Positions 23,647 through 26,914 of a DNA stretch of 26,914 nucleotides are shown here, in pieces. Made by a program: the position numbers and the translations under genes. The stretch's first letter is position 1. Every line of letters starts with the position of its first letter. The notes below the pieces were generated by a model. That model saw only the letters and a program-made list of their open reading frames with translations. It ran no database searches and was not told the origin of the DNA. Origin of the DNA: Candidatus Delongbacteria bacterium (GTDB lineage: Bacteria; Delongbacteria; UBA4055); contig JAQICF010000097.1 of assembly GCA_027858795.1 (NCBI GenBank), positions 1 through 26,914 on the forward strand. Reading direction: 5' to 3'.

Positions 23647-26600
23647 CTATTTAACCCGATAATCTGTATTGCTTTTTATTACTTTTTTATCTTTCTTTAC
23701 AGCATCAACAGCTATCACATAATAAAATAGCTTATCAACACTAAGTGGTGCAATCCACTCTTCGCCATTTAACGTACCTGATGTATCTTCTGTAAAAATT
23801 CCGTAGGGATCGCCTGATGAATATACTTTGTAACTTGTAGCTCCTGCAACGGCACCCCAAACAAGTTTTATATTAGGATCTTCATTTGTAATTACTAAAT
23901 CTGAAGGTGAGTTTAATCCTGTGTAAATAGTTCCACTACATTCAAGCATTGGAGATTCAGGGAATAATGAATCATCCTCATAATGTGCTGTAACAGAATA
24001 GCTATAAAATTTATCAGGTTCTACATTTGTATCTACATAAGTTAATTGTGTTGTTTCTCCAATCTTCAAGCCATTCCTGTAAACACAATAAGTGGTAAAA
24101 CCTTTACTTGATTTTGCGATTCCGCTCCAATTGATATTTACATTACCGCCTGCATAATTGTTTTGGTAAGTATTTGGTGCAGCTTTAACGGGTTCTTTTG
24201 TGTACATAACTTTCATTTCATCTTGTAAAATAAATTGCTGAATACTGTCTGTAGGATATGTTGTATAATGTGCAGGTATTCCTTCTGTTATGAATTTCAA
24301 TTTCAAATCTGTAACATTTCCTAATGATTTGAAGAATTGCATAAAACATGTAGCCGGGTATTCTGCCCAAGAGTGGATATTATATTCTGTTATATCAGCA
24401 GTTTTTTCCACAGTCCAATTTACACCATCTTTAGATGTAGCAATACCATAATTTGCCAATAATGTGTCGAAATTCGACCAACCTTCAGATTTGGGTAAAC
24501 CAGTAGCAAATTCTAAAACTCTATCCCACTCGCCTTCAATCGTTAAATTTTCTCGTTCTATTTCCTCTTTTACTGTATGTTTTTCAGTACTGTATTTAGC
24601 TTCTAAAGAATACATCCCAAAAGCTGCACTCCAAGGCTGACTCTGTAAATCCCAATTATCTGTATCCTCACCTGGCCAATTATCAGGCCATTCTCCTAAT
24701 GCTTCCCAATCTAAATACAAAGGACATATTTGTATTTTTTCTTTTTGTGTTACAATATAACTGGTATTCTCAAATTGTTCAGTTGCAGTTATTGTATAAA
24801 ATCCAGGTTCTGTTGCTCCTGTAGTTTCCCAATAAACATATCTTTTTGCAGGCAAATTATAATCCATTTCAAAAGATGCAACCTCGACATCATCAGTATC
24901 TCTTGTAATTGAAATATTGATCACATTATATACTGATTGGCTGAAAGGTCTCCATGTTATTAGTTGTACATTTTTACCCTGTGCATATTCTCTTTTAGAA
25001 TTATGAGGCACTGCACCAGTATGCCATGTATCTTCTACTAATTTTAATTTCCAGTTCGGTATTATGAAGTCCACATTTTCATATCCTGCGATTACTTCCC
25101 AAAGATTATATTTGTAATATGCTCCTGCTTCAATCCAATAACGTCCTGGATATAAATTTAATGAAGTAGCATGATTGTAGTAAGTAGTGTCAAATTGAAC
25201 CATATTTTTTGCAAATGATTTGCTTTCACTTTCTACATTGGTATAATAATCATTTAGTCTTTGTAGTTCAGGTGAACGCTTATACTGAAAATGATTCGTT
25301 TGTTTATTTAAATTGATATTTGAAATTTCGGATTCTATTTGATTAGAAATAGTTGGCTTTACTCTATTGAATTTCTTTTTACTATGATTTCGATCTGGGA
25401 TTATATTTGTATTAGATTCTTTGTATTCAAACAAAGGTTTTTCACCTTCCTTTGAAGAGTAGATGTATGCAGCAGGATCGCAGAAATAATTTGAATCTGT
25501 ATATTCTTGTTCATAAATCCATAGACCTCTCCGATAATCATAGATGTACCCTTCTACCAATACAATGTCTGCTTCAAGAGTGTCTCTAAAAGCAGGTTCG
25601 GCTTCTATGTATCCATCAATAGTCAATGGTAACTCAAAATCAAAGAATGCTGTTGGATCATCTAAGCTGGGTGGATATGTTACATAGCATTGCCGATCTG
25701 TTGTTAATATTATTGGCATTCTTTCTATTTCTGACACTAAAACACCAAGTGTATCTTTGACTATTGCAGTAGCTAAATAATCACCAGCTTCAAGACCATA
25801 GCTGTTAATATCTACACTAAGTTCAAAATTGCCAGCTCTGTAAGTGACAATCTCAAATATATCAGGATACAGTAACGCATCTTCTTCTAATCTATATGTA
25901 ACTGTGCCAATATTTTCAAAATCAGTTATTGGTACGTGAGTAGTATCAGACAAACCAAATACTTTGAAATCTAATGGAGAGTACATATAATGATTTCCAT
26001 TTTCTACAGGTGATTCAAATGTTAAGTCTGAAAATCTGATTTTCAACTCATCGTGGGGGAAAAGTTCCACAAATGGTTTACCAGCATTCAAAATCGGATA
26101 ACCTCTCGACATTGTTCTTACATTGTATACTTTGTTCGAATACTCAAGAGTATCTAGCATCCATTGTAAAACATACTTATCTGATTCTACTATCCCATAT
26201 TCATTATCTAATTCAATACAATCATGATAAGATAAATCTTCGTTCAGAGAATAATAGGCTAAACCGGATGAATTTGTTACAATGTTTGCCGGTTTTATTG
26301 CTTCAATTGTTATTATCCTGTCCTGCTCTAGAAGCACATCGTAATAACCTTCAGCAGATTCTTGAGGAGTCTCAATTGTACCGGCTGGATTTGGAATTAA
26401 TCTATAAATATCGTAATCAATTGCGGATATATCACGAACCGGATTACTTTGATTATTCGTATTATCCATTAATTGTGAAGCTGAAGTATGTCCACAACCT
26501 ACTGCATGGGCAAGTTCGTGGCGCATTGAATGCTCTCTGTCATAAACATCGGGTGTTTCGAATTGTCCGGTAACCCATGTATAATAACTATTGATCAAAA

Positions 26601-26914
26601 TATCAAACTCAGTTATCTCACCTACATATTGCCAACCGCTGCTATACCAATCGGTTTGAAATTTTGAAGTACACATTGCAACCGGTTCATCCGGTCCGTA
26701 ATAATAATATTTTATTTCACATGTATCGTTAGGCATATCTTGTACAGAGACTACATCAGTATAATTAAAGTCATAATACTGACCTAAGACGGTTGACGGT
26801 TGTATATACTGACATACACTAGGCAAAATGTCTCTGAATTCCTGTGGTAAACTATCCCTGTAAATATTATAAGTAGAAATAGAATTATCTAACCAAAAAG
26901 GAGCTAATCCGATT
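23647..26914 (-). CDS. Large metzincin-type metalloprotease with FN3 domains, N-terminus beyond window
   Basis: The frame is open to the right edge (29 more codons upstream of the TTG at 26826, reading IGLAPFWLDNSISTYNIYRD...), so the true start lies outside and at least 1088 residues are visible. The zinc site is HELAHAVGCGH, an exact HExxHxxGxxH metzincin motif about 130 residues from the edge, followed seven residues later by LMDN, a likely Met-turn; the pattern is matrixin-like. A long beta-rich middle follows, with a low-complexity linker, and the last ~160 residues are two fibronectin-III-like domains (NINWSGIAKSSKGFTTYCVY; IKLVWGAVAGATSYKVYSSG). It is surely extracellular, but no C-terminal sorting domain is visible. 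It is the cargo of an integron-like cassette, very large for that class. Substrate unknown. Confidence 0.88.
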   Translation of the reverse strand, partial: IGLAPFWLDNSISTYNIYRDSLPQEFRDILPSVCQYIQPSTVLGQYYDFNYTDVVSVQDMPNDTCEIKYYYYGPDEPVAMCTSKFQTDWYSSGWQYVGEITEFDILINSYYTWVTGQFETPDVYDREHSMRHELAHAVGCGHTSASQLMDNTNNQSNPVRDISAIDYDIYRLIPNPAGTIETPQESAEGYYDVLLEQDRIITIEAIKPANIVTNSSGLAYYSLNEDLSYHDCIELDNEYGIVESDKYVLQWMLDTLEYSNKVYNVRTMSRGYPILNAGKPFVELFPHDELKIRFSDLTFESPVENGNHYMYSPLDFKVFGLSDTTHVPITDFENIGTVTYRLEEDALLYPDIFEIVTYRAGNFELSVDINSYGLEAGDYLATAIVKDTLGVLVSEIERMPIILTTDRQCYVTYPPSLDDPTAFFDFELPLTIDGYIEAEPAFRDTLEADIVLVEGYIYDYRRGLWIYEQEYTDSNYFCDPAAYIYSSKEGEKPLFEYKESNTNIIPDRNHSKKKFNRVKPTISNQIESEISNINLNKQTNHFQYKRSPELQRLNDYYTNVESESKSFAKNMVQFDTTYYNHATSLNLYPGRYWIEAGAYYKYNLWEVIAGYENVDFIIPNWKLKLVEDTWHTGAVPHNSKREYAQGKNVQLITWRPFSQSVYNVINISITRDTDDVEVASFEMDYNLPAKRYVYWETTGATEPGFYTITATEQFENTSYIVTQKEKIQICPLYLDWEALGEWPDNWPGEDTDNWDLQSQPWSAAFGMYSLEAKYSTEKHTVKEEIERENLTIEGEWDRVLEFATGLPKSEGWSNFDTLLANYGIATSKDGVNWTVEKTADITEYNIHSWAEYPATCFMQFFKSLGNVTDLKLKFITEGIPAHYTTYPTDSIQQFILQDEMKVMYTKEPVKAAPNTYQNNYAGGNVNINWSGIAKSSKGFTTYCVYRNGLKIGETTQLTYVDTNVEPDKFYSYSVTAHYEDDSLFPESPMLECSGTIYTGLNSPSDLVITNEDPNIKLVWGAVAGATSYKVYSSGDPYGIFTEDTSGTLNGEEWIAPLSVDKLFYYVIAVDAVKKDKKVIKSNTDYRVK

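Larger units (their letters stand above)
22742..26914 (-). mobile_element. Integron gene-cassette array (extends beyond the right edge)
   Basis: Three attC-like sites in one orientation split the region into three cassettes. From right to left on the minus strand these are a metalloprotease cassette (over 3.3 kb, incomplete), a histidine-phosphatase cassette (22833-23528, 696 bases) and an ORF-less cassette (about 22745-22832). Genes face the same way as the sites, one per cassette, as in integrons. Cassette 2 begins GTTAGTAGAC and ends GTCTACTAAC; the ORF-less cassette begins GTTGTAAA and ends TTTACAAC. Each start is the reverse complement of its own end, as expected if the R'' and R' boxes paired in the circular form. 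No integrase or attI is in the window; by orientation it would be to the right. Confidence 0.85.

Noticed and set aside
26073..26573. 166-codon ORF on the plus strand
   Set aside because: It lies antisense to the metalloprotease, including its HExxH site, and has no recognisable domain or ribosome site.
26824..26826. TTG as start of the metalloprotease
   Set aside because: The frame stays open for 29 further codons to the window edge, and a signal peptide is lacking at the TTG, so the true start is outside.

Overview
This AT-rich window comes from a Gram-negative bacterium. It carries kdsB (CMP-KDO synthesis for lipopolysaccharide), a lipoprotein, two PorV/PorQ-like outer-membrane barrel proteins, a surface protein with a C-terminal YPNPF-type sorting/FlgD-like domain, and BatB/BatC-like proteins. 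Together these suggest the FCB group, perhaps a candidate phylum such as Delongbacteria, Cloacimonadota or a relative. The phylum is inferred from gene content and not proven.

Layout. 1-5.1 kb, minus strand: an EamA-type transporter cut by the left edge, glyceraldehyde-3-phosphate dehydrogenase, and a large hybrid sensor kinase. 5.2-9.8 kb, plus strand: a surface/secretion cluster of lipoprotein, Asp-box protein with sorting tail, PorV-like and PorQ-like genes. 9.9-11.6 kb, minus strand: batB-batC, convergent with the previous cluster and sharing a palindromic terminator with it. 11.8-12.6 kb, plus: a tiny winged-helix regulator behind a perfect inverted repeat, and a small charged secreted protein. 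12.7-15.7 kb, plus: response regulator, kdsB and dxs, tightly packed. 15.7-22.7 kb, plus: the translation operon rimP-nusA-ylxQ-like-infB-rbfA-nrnA-truB, with its own promoter and an attenuator-like leader hairpin.

22.74-26.9 kb, minus strand: the most notable region, which reads as an integron gene-cassette array. Two clear attC-like sites (22827-22898 and 23523-23608) and a third with one degraded end (22742-22822) share inner boxes TGGCAAAA / TTTTGCCA and outer AAC / GTT boxes. They separate an ORF-less cassette, a histidine-phosphatase cassette and a very large metalloprotease cassette that runs off the right edge. For the two complete cassettes, the first bases are the reverse complement of the last bases, as a circular integron cassette requires. 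The array abuts the stop codon of truB. Its orientation puts any integrase to the right of the window, so whether this is a complete integron or an integrase-less attC cluster cannot be decided here.

Other structure: short palindromic intergenic repeats of two families (six copies), a partial duplication of the rbfA 5' end that makes a 13-codon upstream ORF, and several promoters of the form TTGnnn-N17-TAnnnT.
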